Part shown: piece by piece, positions 56,377 to 64,000 of the stretch | Layout of the letters: each line of letters begins with the position of its first letter | Position numbering within the stretch: the first letter of the stretch is position 1 | Source of the DNA: JAZGGS01 sp963714405 | GTDB lineage: Bacteria > Bacteroidota > Ignavibacteria > Ignavibacteriales > Ignavibacteriaceae | Direction of reading: 5' to 3' | DNA: 64,000 nucleotides | NCBI GenBank assembly: GCA_963714405.1 | Contig: CAVQOH010000006.1 | Location: 124,001-188,000, forward strand | Translations under genes and position numbers: made by a program | Notes under the pieces: model-generated | Seen by the model: only the letters and a program-made list of their open reading frames with translations | The model's database searches: none | Told to the model about the DNA's origin: nothing

Positions 56377-56411
56377 AGGACACTGCCCAGGTAGTGTCCT
56401 TTCTTATTTTT
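56377..56411 (+). terminator. Rho-independent terminator after the receptor operon
   Basis: A perfect 8-bp stem AGGACACT / AGTGTCCT (56377-56384, 56393-56400), 8-base loop, then TTCTTATTTTT. It separates the receptor/secreted protein pair from the M28 peptidase gene. Confidence 0.88.
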
Positions 56412-56435
56412 ACTAATTCCATTAAATTAAGTTTC

Positions 56436-58085
56436 ATGATAAATCACTTTAAGAATACAGCTTTACTTTGGTTAATTACTTCAATATTATGCTTTTCTCA
56501 GACAGATAGTACCCTTAAAGATATTTTTGATTCATTTTCCATTCAAAATATTACAAGGCATATGGATTTTCTTGCAAGTGATATTTTTGAGGGTAGAGGA
56601 ACAGGAACTACCGGTGGAAACCTTGCTGCAAAATACATTGCCCTTGAATACGCAAGGTATGGATTAAAACCAATAGGTGATGCAAATACGTTCTATCAAT
56701 ATATACCCATGCATGGAAGTTATGTTCTTCCTTCCTCCGAAATGAAAATTTACGTTGAAGAAGAAGAGACTGATCTAAACTTATCCAGCGATTATATTTT
56801 GTATAAAACAGGTCAGCAAACATTTATACCAGTGCCGCTTGATCTTGTTTTCGTTGGCTATGGCATTATTGCACAAGAGTATGATTACAATGATTATCAA
56901 TCTGTTGATGTTGAAGGTAAAGTAGTTGTTATGCTTAGTGGTGAACCAGAATCCAATCAAAATGATTTTTTTGATGGCCACCTTCCTACTATTTACAGCT
57001 ATCCTGAATCAAAACAACGCATGGCAATTTCAAGAGGTGCAGCAGGCAGTATTATTATTCCCATAGAAGATGATTTAAATTGGGAAAAATATATTAGTGA
57101 TTTTTCATTTGAAGATGTTACACTTGCATATTCTGTTTCCAGCAATTTAAGCGTATTAATCAATCCTGAAATCGCAGATTTATTATTTGAGCAATCAGCT
57201 TATACATTTTCTGATGTATTGGACATGCTAATAAAAAATCAACTGCAAAGTTTTCCTTTAAATACGCAAATCTCGTTTAAAGGTGTATTTGATCAACGTG
57301 ATTTTTTATCCGCAAATGTTGCCGGAATAATTGAAGGGACTCATGACGAACTAAAAGATAGTTACCTCATTATAACTGCACATTACGACCATCTTGGAAT
57401 TGGCAAACCCGTAAATGGTGATTCAATATATAATGGGGCTTTGGATAATGCAATTGGTGTATCGGTTATGCTTGAACTTGCGAATAAATTTACACAAATG
57501 AATAATTCTCCATTAAGATCTATAATATTTTTAGCTACTACCGGTGAAGAAAAAGGCCTTCTTGGATCTTCATATTATGTGGATCATCCCTTAGTTCCGT
57601 TGTATAAGACAATCGCAAATATAAATATCGATGGTATAGCTATGTTTGAAGATTTTACAAGTATTGTTGGGATAGGTGCAGAACTTTCAAGTATAAGTAA
57701 TTTTTTAGATACAACCGCAGCATATTTTGATATTACAATTCAAAATATACCCATTCAATTTAAACTTTTTGATGCTTTTAACCGTTCCGATCAAATATCA
57801 TTTGCAACTGCAGGCATTCCTTCAGTTTTAGTTTTAGAGGGTGTTAAGAACAAAAATACAAGTGAAGAGAAAATTATAAATGCTTTTATTGATTACATGG
57901 AAAATATATATCACTCCCCTTTTGATGATCTAAATCAAAAAATCAATTATGATGCAGTAATACAGCATAGCAAAGTGCTATTTTACTTAAGCTACTTATT
58001 GGTTAATTCTGAAATTTCTCCAACCTGGCATCCAGGAGTACATTATAACAATGCAAGATTAAGATCAATAGCGGAGAAAAAATAA
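56436..58085 (+). CDS. Secreted M28 family peptidase
   Basis: About 549 residues. Signal peptide near residues 1-22 (ending CFSQ). An inserted PA domain (about 110-250) is followed by the zinc peptidase core: TAHYDHLGIGKPVNG, YNGALDNAIGVSVMLELANK, ATTGEEKGLLGSSYY, ANINIDGIAMF and a histidine in ENIYHSPFDDL. All metal and catalytic residues are kept. It lacks the PDZ domain of the other M28 protein (33362). The start is the ATG at 56436; a GTG further upstream lies inside the terminator hairpin and was rejected. It is 1 base from the PstS-like gene. Confidence 0.9.
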   Translation: MINHFKNTALLWLITSILCFSQTDSTLKDIFDSFSIQNITRHMDFLASDIFEGRGTGTTGGNLAAKYIALEYARYGLKPIGDANTFYQYIPMHGSYVLPSSEMKIYVEEEETDLNLSSDYILYKTGQQTFIPVPLDLVFVGYGIIAQEYDYNDYQSVDVEGKVVVMLSGEPESNQNDFFDGHLPTIYSYPESKQRMAISRGAAGSIIIPIEDDLNWEKYISDFSFEDVTLAYSVSSNLSVLINPEIADLLFEQSAYTFSDVLDMLIKNQLQSFPLNTQISFKGVFDQRDFLSANVAGIIEGTHDELKDSYLIITAHYDHLGIGKPVNGDSIYNGALDNAIGVSVMLELANKFTQMNNSPLRSIIFLATTGEEKGLLGSSYYVDHPLVPLYKTIANINIDGIAMFEDFTSIVGIGAELSSISNFLDTTAAYFDITIQNIPIQFKLFDAFNRSDQISFATAGIPSVLVLEGVKNKNTSEEKIINAFIDYMENIYHSPFDDLNQKINYDAVIQHSKVLFYLSYLLVNSEISPTWHPGVHYNNARLRSIAEKK

Positions 58086-58086
58086 T

Positions 58087-58917
58087 ATGCAAAAAGTTTG
58101 TCTCTTAATATTTTCTATTTTCTTAATCTTAATTTCTTGCAGCCCAAAACCTTTGGAACTTGCTGTAATTCGTATTAAAGGCTCAGATACAATGCTTAAG
58201 TTAACTGAAAACCTTGCTGAAGAATACATGAAAAATCATCCAGGTATATCAATCTATATTGATGGCGGAGGTACTACTGAAGGAGTAAGATCACTTATAA
58301 GGGGAACTGCAGATGTATCAATTGCTTCACGAAATTTAAAACCGGAAGAATCAAAACAGCTGGCAAATTACTATGGAACATTAGGAATAGTTTTTTTAGT
58401 TGCAAAGGATGCTTTAAGCATTTATCTACATCCTGATAATCCCGTTAATGATCTAACTTTGGATCAGTTGAAGAATATTTATCTGTGCAGAATAAAAAAT
58501 TGGAAGGATGTTGGAGGAAGAGATGAACCAATTATACTTGTTACAAGAAATCTAAATTCTGGTACTCATCTTTATTTCAAGGAACACATATTAGGTGGAA
58601 CAGATTATTGTAAAAATGCAATATCGAAACTAACAACTCAAAATGTGGTTGATTTTATTTCTGAGAACAGAAATGCAATAGGCTATGGTGGAATAAGTTA
58701 TGGAACAAATCTTATTCATTCACAAATTGATGGAGTAGAACCCGTTCAAAAAAATGCACAAAATAATTCGTACCCAATAACCCGCTACCTGCATTTTTTC
58801 ACAGCAAAAGAACCTAAGGGAGCGGTAAAAGATTTTATTGATTGGGTCTTAACTCCTGCAGGCCAAAAAATAGTTGATGAATCAGGCTATATCCCTCTTT
58901 GGGAAATCCCTTATTAA
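58087..58917 (+). CDS. PstS-like phosphate-binding lipoprotein
   Basis: A 276-residue lipoprotein (lipobox LISCS near residue 19). PBP-like domain: IRIKGSDTMLKLTENLAEEY, ISIYIDGGGTTEGVRSLIRG, DVSIASRNLKPEE, LTLDQLKNIYLCRIKNWKDV, and VTRNLNSGTHLYFKEHIL, the PstS family pattern with the phosphate-loop serine and threonine residues. No pstC, pstA or pstB is present in the window. It ends 4 bases into the convergent phoU stop. It could feed a Pst system elsewhere, act with the receptor, or be a phosphate buffer or sensor. Confidence 0.88.
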   Translation: MQKVCLLIFSIFLILISCSPKPLELAVIRIKGSDTMLKLTENLAEEYMKNHPGISIYIDGGGTTEGVRSLIRGTADVSIASRNLKPEESKQLANYYGTLGIVFLVAKDALSIYLHPDNPVNDLTLDQLKNIYLCRIKNWKDVGGRDEPIILVTRNLNSGTHLYFKEHILGGTDYCKNAISKLTTQNVVDFISENRNAIGYGGISYGTNLIHSQIDGVEPVQKNAQNNSYPITRYLHFFTAKEPKGAVKDFIDWVLTPAGQKIVDESGYIPLWEIPY

Positions 58918-59591
58918 TTTTTTTTCTTCTTAGGTTTAAAACCAATCCTGTGGAAAGGATTTACTACACTGGTTGTAATATTTCTAAGATGTCCATTAAT
59001 TCTTTTAAGTGAACGAAAATATAATGCAAGGGTAACTGCACTTCCAACACTTAGATCTTTATCAACTTCATTTACCAGATCCATTAAACATTGGTCTGCA
59101 GTTTTACTCACCCATTTATAATCTTTTAACAGTTCCCTGCCAATTTCTTCATCGGCATTCTTAAAACATTCGATAGATCTTTTAAAGCTATCTTCAACTG
59201 CGTTCTCAATTTTAGCCAGTTCCTCTTCACATTTACCGCCCTGCAATCTTGCCGCATGATTTACTGCAAGCTCAACAATGTTTTTTGTAAAATCTCCAAT
59301 TCTTTCAAGATCGATTACAATGCTAACCAGAACCAAACCTGAAGCGAGCTGGTCAGTACCTGTAAGAGTAAGATGATTAAATACATCTTTACGAACTTCG
59401 CGCTGGTATTTGTTTACTGCAAGATCTTCATCATTTATATCAAAATCAGCCTGTGCGTGATCTTTATTTCTTAAAATTTCTTTTGATTGGATATACATTT
59501 TATGAGTTAGATCCAGCATTTCAAATGATCTCTGGTAAGCCCTATCCATCAAAGAATGTTGTTTAAATACTGATAATATTTCCTTGATCAT
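58914..59591 (-). CDS. phoU: PhoU domain protein
   Basis: A 225-residue helical protein with two PhoU-like three-helix bundles. VSIVIDLERIGDFTKNIVEL (about 93-112) in the first and LALYFRSLKRINGHLRNITT (about 188-207) in the second are the metal-binding helix pattern; the second is degenerate. PhoU proteins restrain phosphate transport or PhoR signalling. It is 10 bases downstream of the Na/Pi cotransporter, so it probably regulates that transporter. Confidence 0.88.
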   Translation of the reverse strand: MIKEILSVFKQHSLMDRAYQRSFEMLDLTHKMYIQSKEILRNKDHAQADFDINDEDLAVNKYQREVRKDVFNHLTLTGTDQLASGLVLVSIVIDLERIGDFTKNIVELAVNHAARLQGGKCEEELAKIENAVEDSFKRSIECFKNADEEIGRELLKDYKWVSKTADQCLMDLVNEVDKDLSVGSAVTLALYFRSLKRINGHLRNITTSVVNPFHRIGFKPKKKKN

Positions 59592-59601
59592 CTTTTCAAT
59601 C

Positions 59602-60702
59602 CTAGTTTACTAAATAAATTACCAATAATGGTATAATAAAAAACATTATAAGAACATAAGCAAGAGGTATTAATTTACTTCTTGTAGAATATTCAGCGAA
59701 CTTTCTTGCAAGTGTAAGAGGTACTACCTTAAATGGCCACCAAACAATAATTCCACTTATATTAAACAGCAAGTGAGCAAATGCTACAGTAACTGCTGCT
59801 ATATTTCCGGTAATCAGAGAAGCCAGAATTGCTGTTACAGTTGTACCAATATTTGATCCAAGTGTATACGGAAAAATTTGATTTAAAGTGAGCAATCCTG
59901 CACCAGCCATTGGTACTACCAATGAAGTAGTAATAGAGCTGCTTTGAACTAATATTGTTAATACAATACCAACTACAAATGCTCGTATCGCTGTTCTAAA
60001 CAGATATTTATCAAACCAGTCTTTAGCCCTGGAAACAACAATTATTTTTAGTGATGATACCATATATTTTAATGCAACAAAAAGGAGTGATAATGCGATT
60101 ACAAACATCAACCAGGGTATATCAATAAAATATGGTTTGATTAAAGTAACCACCGGCTTTGTTATCGCTTTAATAGGGCTTAAAAATGTTAATCCGCCAA
60201 CTCCGGCAAAAATGTTAGCCATCTCAATTGCAAGAATCCCTAAAAAATTTGTATAGTATTGAAGAGGAAAAATGACTACGACTGAAAGTAAATTAAAATA
60301 ATCATGAACGGTTGCCGCAGAAAAGGCACGTTTAAATTCGTTGCTCCTGTTAATTTGTGGTAGTGAAGCAATTGTATTAGTTACAGATGTACCAATATTC
60401 GCACCCATAATAATGGGTATCGCAGTTGGAATTGTTAACGCACCGCCTGCAACCATTCCAACAACAATTGAAGTTGTTGAAGATGAACTTTGAATTACAG
60501 AGGTAGCAAGAATTCCAATAAATAATCCAACGAGCGGGTTACTGGTTGTAGAGATAAGTGATTCAGAAAATTCTTTTCCAAAAAGTTTTAATGCATCACC
60601 CATCATTTGAAGCGAGAGAAAAAACAGGTAAAGAAAAATTACCAGCTTAATTGTTGCAATTAAGTTTGGGTATTGTTTGAAGAATTGATTAACAGACTGC
60701 AT
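59602..60702 (-). CDS. Na/Pi cotransporter family protein (NptA-like)
   Basis: A 366-residue inner-membrane protein with two inverted repeats. The QSSSSTTSIVVGMVAGGAL segment (about 66-84) and the second QSSSITTSLVVPMAGAGLL (about 253-271) are the QSSS signature of sodium-phosphate cotransporters. IMGANIGTSVTNT and TLGSNIGTTVTA are the matching GxNIGT motifs. It lacks the C-terminal PhoU domain of long NptA proteins, but a separate phoU follows directly. Sodium-driven phosphate uptake or efflux. Confidence 0.92.
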   Translation of the reverse strand: MQSVNQFFKQYPNLIATIKLVIFLYLFFLSLQMMGDALKLFGKEFSESLISTTSNPLVGLFIGILATSVIQSSSSTTSIVVGMVAGGALTIPTAIPIIMGANIGTSVTNTIASLPQINRSNEFKRAFSAATVHDYFNLLSVVVIFPLQYYTNFLGILAIEMANIFAGVGGLTFLSPIKAITKPVVTLIKPYFIDIPWLMFVIALSLLFVALKYMVSSLKIIVVSRAKDWFDKYLFRTAIRAFVVGIVLTILVQSSSITTSLVVPMAGAGLLTLNQIFPYTLGSNIGTTVTAILASLITGNIAAVTVAFAHLLFNISGIIVWWPFKVVPLTLARKFAEYSTRSKLIPLAYVLIMFFIIPLLVIYLVN

Positions 60703-60794
60703 AAGTAATTAAAAAATATGTTATCTTATTTATTAAGATAAAGATATTTCATTAATTAAATGCAAATATGTAATTAAAGAAATTTAGTAACCCT

Positions 60795-63059
60795 CTATAG
60801 GTCTTCAGTTTTCATCGATTGGATAAAACTTTCATAGGTACTTTTAACCGAAAACAGAAGTGTTTGCAAATGTCCTGAAATATTTTCAATATCTGAAGAT
60901 ATCCTTAAGTAAAGGAGGTTGCTCCTAGCTGATCCCTCGTTTCCTTTTATTCTTGAAATCTGTGCTAAATCAAGATTTTCCCATATATCTTTAAATGCTG
61001 TTGCTGATTTTGTAAAATCATCTATTTTGCTAAAATCTTTTGATGTCAGCATTTCTTCAACCTCACCAATTTCATTTTTTAACATTTCGATTAGATTATT
61101 TAATGAATCAATCTCATCCTGAATGGGTTTTGTATGATTATTTTCGACATGGTCAAAACAATTTTGTGCAATAGATTTTGAATTAAGAGTTATTTCCTGA
61201 ATAGAATTTATAATTCTACCAAACTTCTTACCCTTCTTAATTTCTTTTTCTTCGAGAATATGAACTACTCTAAAAATATTTGAAGTTAATAATCTGGCTC
61301 TTTTAGTTAATTTTTTAGCATTTTTTCTTGTCAATTTTAAATTATTTCTATCCTCGTGCTGCAATCCAATTAAAGCGTTTTCCACAATTTCTCTTGATGC
61401 GTTAAGAAAATCTTTAATAGCGTTTAATATACCAAGTGTACCTTCAAATCCATTTTCTGCTGAATGCAAAAACGATTCTTCAAATTCTTCTTCATTTTTA
61501 GCAGATTCACGATGAAAAATATAAGTGCGGGTTAGTATGAATGCTGCTATAAGTAAAAGTGCTGCAGTAGCTATAAAACCTCCGTAAAAAATTATTATAG
61601 CAAATACTGCAGAAACTGTAAAAGCCATTAAGGCTGTAAAGAACCAACCGCCAACTACAGTAATTACACCATTAACCCTGTAGACAGCACTTTCTCTGCC
61701 CCATGCTCGATCTGAAAGTGATGTACCCATAGCAACCATAAATGTAACATAGGTTGTTGAAAGGGGAAGTTTTAACGAGGTTGCAAATGATATAAGGATA
61801 CTTGCCACCATCAGGTTTACAGATGCTCTTAACATATCAAAAGCCGGAGCTGAATCTTTTTTATTAGAAATTTTCAGTGGTTTAGCACTTTCAAATCTTC
61901 TATTTATCATCTCTCGTGCAGATTTTGGCACTACAATTCTATATGCGTTAGCAAGCCCCATATTCATTCTTACAATAGCTCGGGAAAGCGGAGAGGATTC
62001 AAATCTTTCAAAACCTTCAAACTGACGGCTTAAGTTAACCTCAGTTTTTGTTACCGATCGTGATTTTTTCGACAACCATAGCGCCACTACCATTATTGCA
62101 CCAGCCACTAATAATATAAGCGTATTTGTCTGAATTGGTTTTGTTAATCCTTCCATAATAACTGTAAGCGGGTTTGCATTCTGCATTGCTATTTCATAGG
62201 AATTCATACCTGCCAAGGGAACACCGATAAAATTAACTAAATCATTTCCTGCAAATGCAAGAGCTAATGCAAAAGTACCAACTAATACAATTGGTTTTAG
62301 AATATTAATTTTTGTAAATAATAGAAGAGATTGAATAACCAAAAACCATATTACCAAACTGGCCAGTAATATAATTTCAGTATGCCCTAATATCCATGTA
62401 GTAGTTTCTTTTGTTAAAAAGGAAACACCCTTTGCACCTTTTATTAGTATGAAGAAAGTGATTGCAGTAAGAGCAATGGAACCCCAAATTGCACCATATC
62501 TTTTTATTCTTGATTCATAATTAAATGTGAAAATCAGCCTTGTAACAAATTGAATTAAAGCACCTGCAGTAAACGAAATTACAATGGATAAAAGAATTCC
62601 TGAAATAATAGCAATTGCTTTGCTTGAATTAATAAATTTAACAAATTCTTCAAAGTCTTCTCCTGCACTCGCTAATTTTAGAATTGAAACAGCAACAGCT
62701 GCTCCCAATAATTCAAATACAATTGAAACTGTTGTAGATGTAGGCAGTGCAAATGTATTATACAAATCAAGCAAAAGAACATCAGTTATCATCACCGCAA
62801 GAAATATTATCATTATTTCTTCAAAATAGAACATATCCGGGTTAAAAATACCCTTACGTGCAACTTCCATCAGACCACTGGAAAAAGTTGTTCCGACTAA
62901 AATTCCTAATCCGGCTACTATTAAAATTACGTGGCGTGGTGCAACTTTCGAACCGATTGCAGAATTGAGAAAGTTTACAGCATCATTACTTACACCCACT
63001 ACAAGATCTGATGCAGCAAGAATAAACAGTATAATTACGATGATTAAATATATTTCCAA
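60795..63059 (-). CDS. PiT-family phosphate transporter with fused PhoU-like domain
   Basis: A 754-residue protein. Two halves of the Pho4 membrane domain are seen, with the signature loops GVSNDAVNFLNSAIGSK (about 22-38) and LAFAGNDLVNFIGVPLAG (about 265-282). A DLYNTFALPTSTTVSIVFEL and a LPLSTTYVTFMVAMGTSL segment close each half. After the last helix (about 515) comes a charged helical region (about 530-754) resembling PhoU (two helical bundles). It should take up phosphate with protons or sodium. A Pho-type repeat array faces it upstream. nptA and phoU follow on the same strand, 92 bases on. Confidence 0.9.
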   Translation of the reverse strand: MEIYLIIVIILFILAASDLVVGVSNDAVNFLNSAIGSKVAPRHVILIVAGLGILVGTTFSSGLMEVARKGIFNPDMFYFEEIMIIFLAVMITDVLLLDLYNTFALPTSTTVSIVFELLGAAVAVSILKLASAGEDFEEFVKFINSSKAIAIISGILLSIVISFTAGALIQFVTRLIFTFNYESRIKRYGAIWGSIALTAITFFILIKGAKGVSFLTKETTTWILGHTEIILLASLVIWFLVIQSLLLFTKINILKPIVLVGTFALALAFAGNDLVNFIGVPLAGMNSYEIAMQNANPLTVIMEGLTKPIQTNTLILLVAGAIMVVALWLSKKSRSVTKTEVNLSRQFEGFERFESSPLSRAIVRMNMGLANAYRIVVPKSAREMINRRFESAKPLKISNKKDSAPAFDMLRASVNLMVASILISFATSLKLPLSTTYVTFMVAMGTSLSDRAWGRESAVYRVNGVITVVGGWFFTALMAFTVSAVFAIIIFYGGFIATAALLLIAAFILTRTYIFHRESAKNEEEFEESFLHSAENGFEGTLGILNAIKDFLNASREIVENALIGLQHEDRNNLKLTRKNAKKLTKRARLLTSNIFRVVHILEEKEIKKGKKFGRIINSIQEITLNSKSIAQNCFDHVENNHTKPIQDEIDSLNNLIEMLKNEIGEVEEMLTSKDFSKIDDFTKSATAFKDIWENLDLAQISRIKGNEGSARSNLLYLRISSDIENISGHLQTLLFSVKSTYESFIQSMKTEDL

Positions 63060-63123
63060 CTTCTATTATCCTTTTAATAATTATATAACTTGACTTGGCT
63101 AAATTAGTAAAGATTACCATACA

Positions 63124-63182
63124 CAAAGAAGTGAGTAGTGTTAAGAAATTGTTAAGAAATATTATAAAACTTGTTAAATTAT
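63124..63182 (-). promoter_or_regulatory. Pho-box-like repeats upstream of the PiT gene
   Basis: The minus strand has CTTAACAATTT (63156-63146) and CTTAACACTAC (63145-63135), and a weaker TTTAACA 22 bp further upstream in the same 11-bp phase (near 63178-63172). TTTG follows at 63127-63124 in CTTCTTTG, a partial -7 element, at nearly the same distance as in the receptor promoter (51662). On the plus strand this appears as a perfect tandem TGTTAAGAAAT at 63139 and 63150. The orientation fits control of the PiT gene. Confidence 0.65.
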
Positions 63183-63275
63183 ACTCTAAATCTTTAATAG
63201 TTTGCAATTCTTATCATTTAGAACGTATTAATAATCAATTTTTAATGAATCGAAAAAATCAAGCAAGGAGATAAC

Positions 63276-64000
63276 TTGGCAAAAATTTTGGTCATTATTT
63301 TTGTTGCAGGGTTAAATTTAAATTTATTCGCGCAGCAAAAAGAAGAGAGCAAAGGTAAAATTAGCGGGTATGCATTCGGGGATTATTATTATGTAGCCAA
63401 AAACCATAAATCTGAATTAAAAGATCAACGTGGATTATGGTTTAGAAGAGTTTATATTGGATACGAATATCAGATTGATAAAAATTTTTCTTCGCTATTA
63501 CGATTGGAAATGGCAAACGAGGGAGACTTTGAAACAAATTCTTCTATAAATCCTTTTATAAAGGATGCTTGGCTAAAGTACAAGCTTGACAAGACTCAGT
63601 TTATATTAGGCATTCATTCACCCCCATCATTTACTGTTATAGAAAAATACTTTCTCTATAGAAACGTTGAAAAAACTCCTCTGGATTTACAACGGATGGC
63701 AACTTCGCGTGATTTTGGAGTATCTGTAAAAGGTAAATTTGATGATGAGGGTTTTGTTAAGTATCATCTTATGTTATCAAATGGTTCAAGTAATAAAGAT
63801 GAAGTTAACAAAGGAAAATCAGCCTTGTTTTCTTTAGGCTTCTTTCCATCCAAAGAATGGATTATAGAAATCTATGGAGATTATGCAGATCAGGAAGGAG
63901 AAAATGATTGGTACACAATCCAGGGATTTGCAGCATTTTTATCTGAAGAATTTTGGGCAGGAGTTTTATACGCTCATCAATCCAGAGAGGATGCTGAAAT
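63276..64000 (+). CDS. Porin-like outer membrane protein, 5' part (runs off the window)
   Basis: The first 241 codons of an exported protein. Start is TTG at 63276 with AAGGAG 5 bases upstream. A signal peptide (to about residue 20, LFAQ) is followed by amphipathic strands of a beta-barrel: KISGYAFGDYYYV, RRVYIGYEYQIDKNFSSLLR, DAWLKYKLDKTQFILGIHS and ATSRDFGVSVKGKF. It resembles phosphate-selective porin O/P-like proteins. The phosphate-gene neighbourhood favours a porin for phosphate, but this is inferred. The 3' end lies beyond base 64000. Confidence 0.75.
   Translation, partial: MAKILVIIFVAGLNLNLFAQQKEESKGKISGYAFGDYYYVAKNHKSELKDQRGLWFRRVYIGYEYQIDKNFSSLLRLEMANEGDFETNSSINPFIKDAWLKYKLDKTQFILGIHSPPSFTVIEKYFLYRNVEKTPLDLQRMATSRDFGVSVKGKFDDEGFVKYHLMLSNGSSNKDEVNKGKSALFSLGFFPSKEWIIEIYGDYADQEGENDWYTIQGFAAFLSEEFWAGVLYAHQSREDAE

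Noticed and set aside
56394..56435. Longer N-terminus of the M28 peptidase from a GTG at 56394
   Set aside because: The GTG lies within a strong terminator hairpin, and the signal peptide begins properly at the ATG 56436.

Overview
The window is a visibly AT-rich stretch of a Gram-negative chromosome, most likely from the Ignavibacteria or a close relative in the Bacteroidota/Chlorobiota group. The evidence is a type IX secretion C-terminal tail of the NYPNPFNPST type, a TonB-dependent receptor with an N-terminal CarboxypepD_reg-like domain, many signal-peptide and lipoprotein genes, a complete set of Kdo and Lpt genes, and promoters that match the Bacteroidota pattern TTG ... TAnnTTTG. TTG start codons are common. 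I see no rRNA, tRNA, CRISPR array, prophage or insertion sequence.

Layout. 1-7.7 kb: the 5' end of pyrG, an AHSA1-like protein, a Sel1-repeat protein, an aminotransferase plus CDF metal exporter, then nusB-UMF1 transporter and a YdcF-like membrane protein on the minus strand. 7.8-14.3 kb: a minus-strand efflux operon (TetR, TolC-like, membrane fusion protein, RND permease) whose permease gene carries seven separate lesions and is a pseudogene. 14.4-20.5 kb: a TonB protein, VanZ-like protein, bifunctional NAD(P)HX repair enzyme, an unknown protein, an NhaD-type antiporter and asnS, all minus. 20.7-23.1 kb: a C69 dipeptidase and a LolA-like secreted protein. 23.1-28.5 kb: a two-gene unit containing a SNF2-Mrr fusion with eroded catalytic motifs and an unknown partner, plus an orphan sensor kinase. 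28.7-31.5 kb: feoA-feoB-fur. 31.5-38.8 kb: mostly secreted or envelope proteins (metallo-hydrolase, beta-propeller lipoprotein, M28 peptidase with PDZ domain, OB-fold protein, YjbQ, double FKBP, M15 peptidase, beta-helix lipoprotein). 38.9-41.6 kb: GNAT, an AmgK-like kinase fused to a RapZ C-terminal domain, and a MurU-like nucleotidyltransferase, which look like a peptidoglycan amino-sugar recycling unit. 41.6-46.1 kb: kdsA-kdsD-lptC-ostA/lptA-lptB. 46.3-51.5 kb: a secreted PIG-L deacetylase, a 39-residue membrane protein, a sodium:solute symporter, YtxH and a TetR regulator.

51.6-64 kb reads as a phosphate-starvation island. Four in-phase 11-bp repeats of the CTTAACA type sit directly upstream of a TAnnTTTG promoter before a TonB receptor and a type IX-secreted protein. 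An M28 peptidase and a PstS-like lipoprotein follow. On the opposite strand lie a PhoU protein, a Na/Pi cotransporter and a PiT transporter with a fused PhoU-like tail, preceded by CTTAACA repeats that face it. A porin-like protein begins at the window's end. I infer a common PhoB-type control of outer-membrane and inner-membrane phosphate uptake.

The most unusual items are the SNF2-Mrr fusion with almost every catalytic motif lost and its unknown partner, the Pho-type repeat arrays tied to a TonB receptor and secreted protein pair, the heavily broken RND gene in an otherwise intact operon, and a 39-residue membrane protein whose stop overlaps the symporter start.
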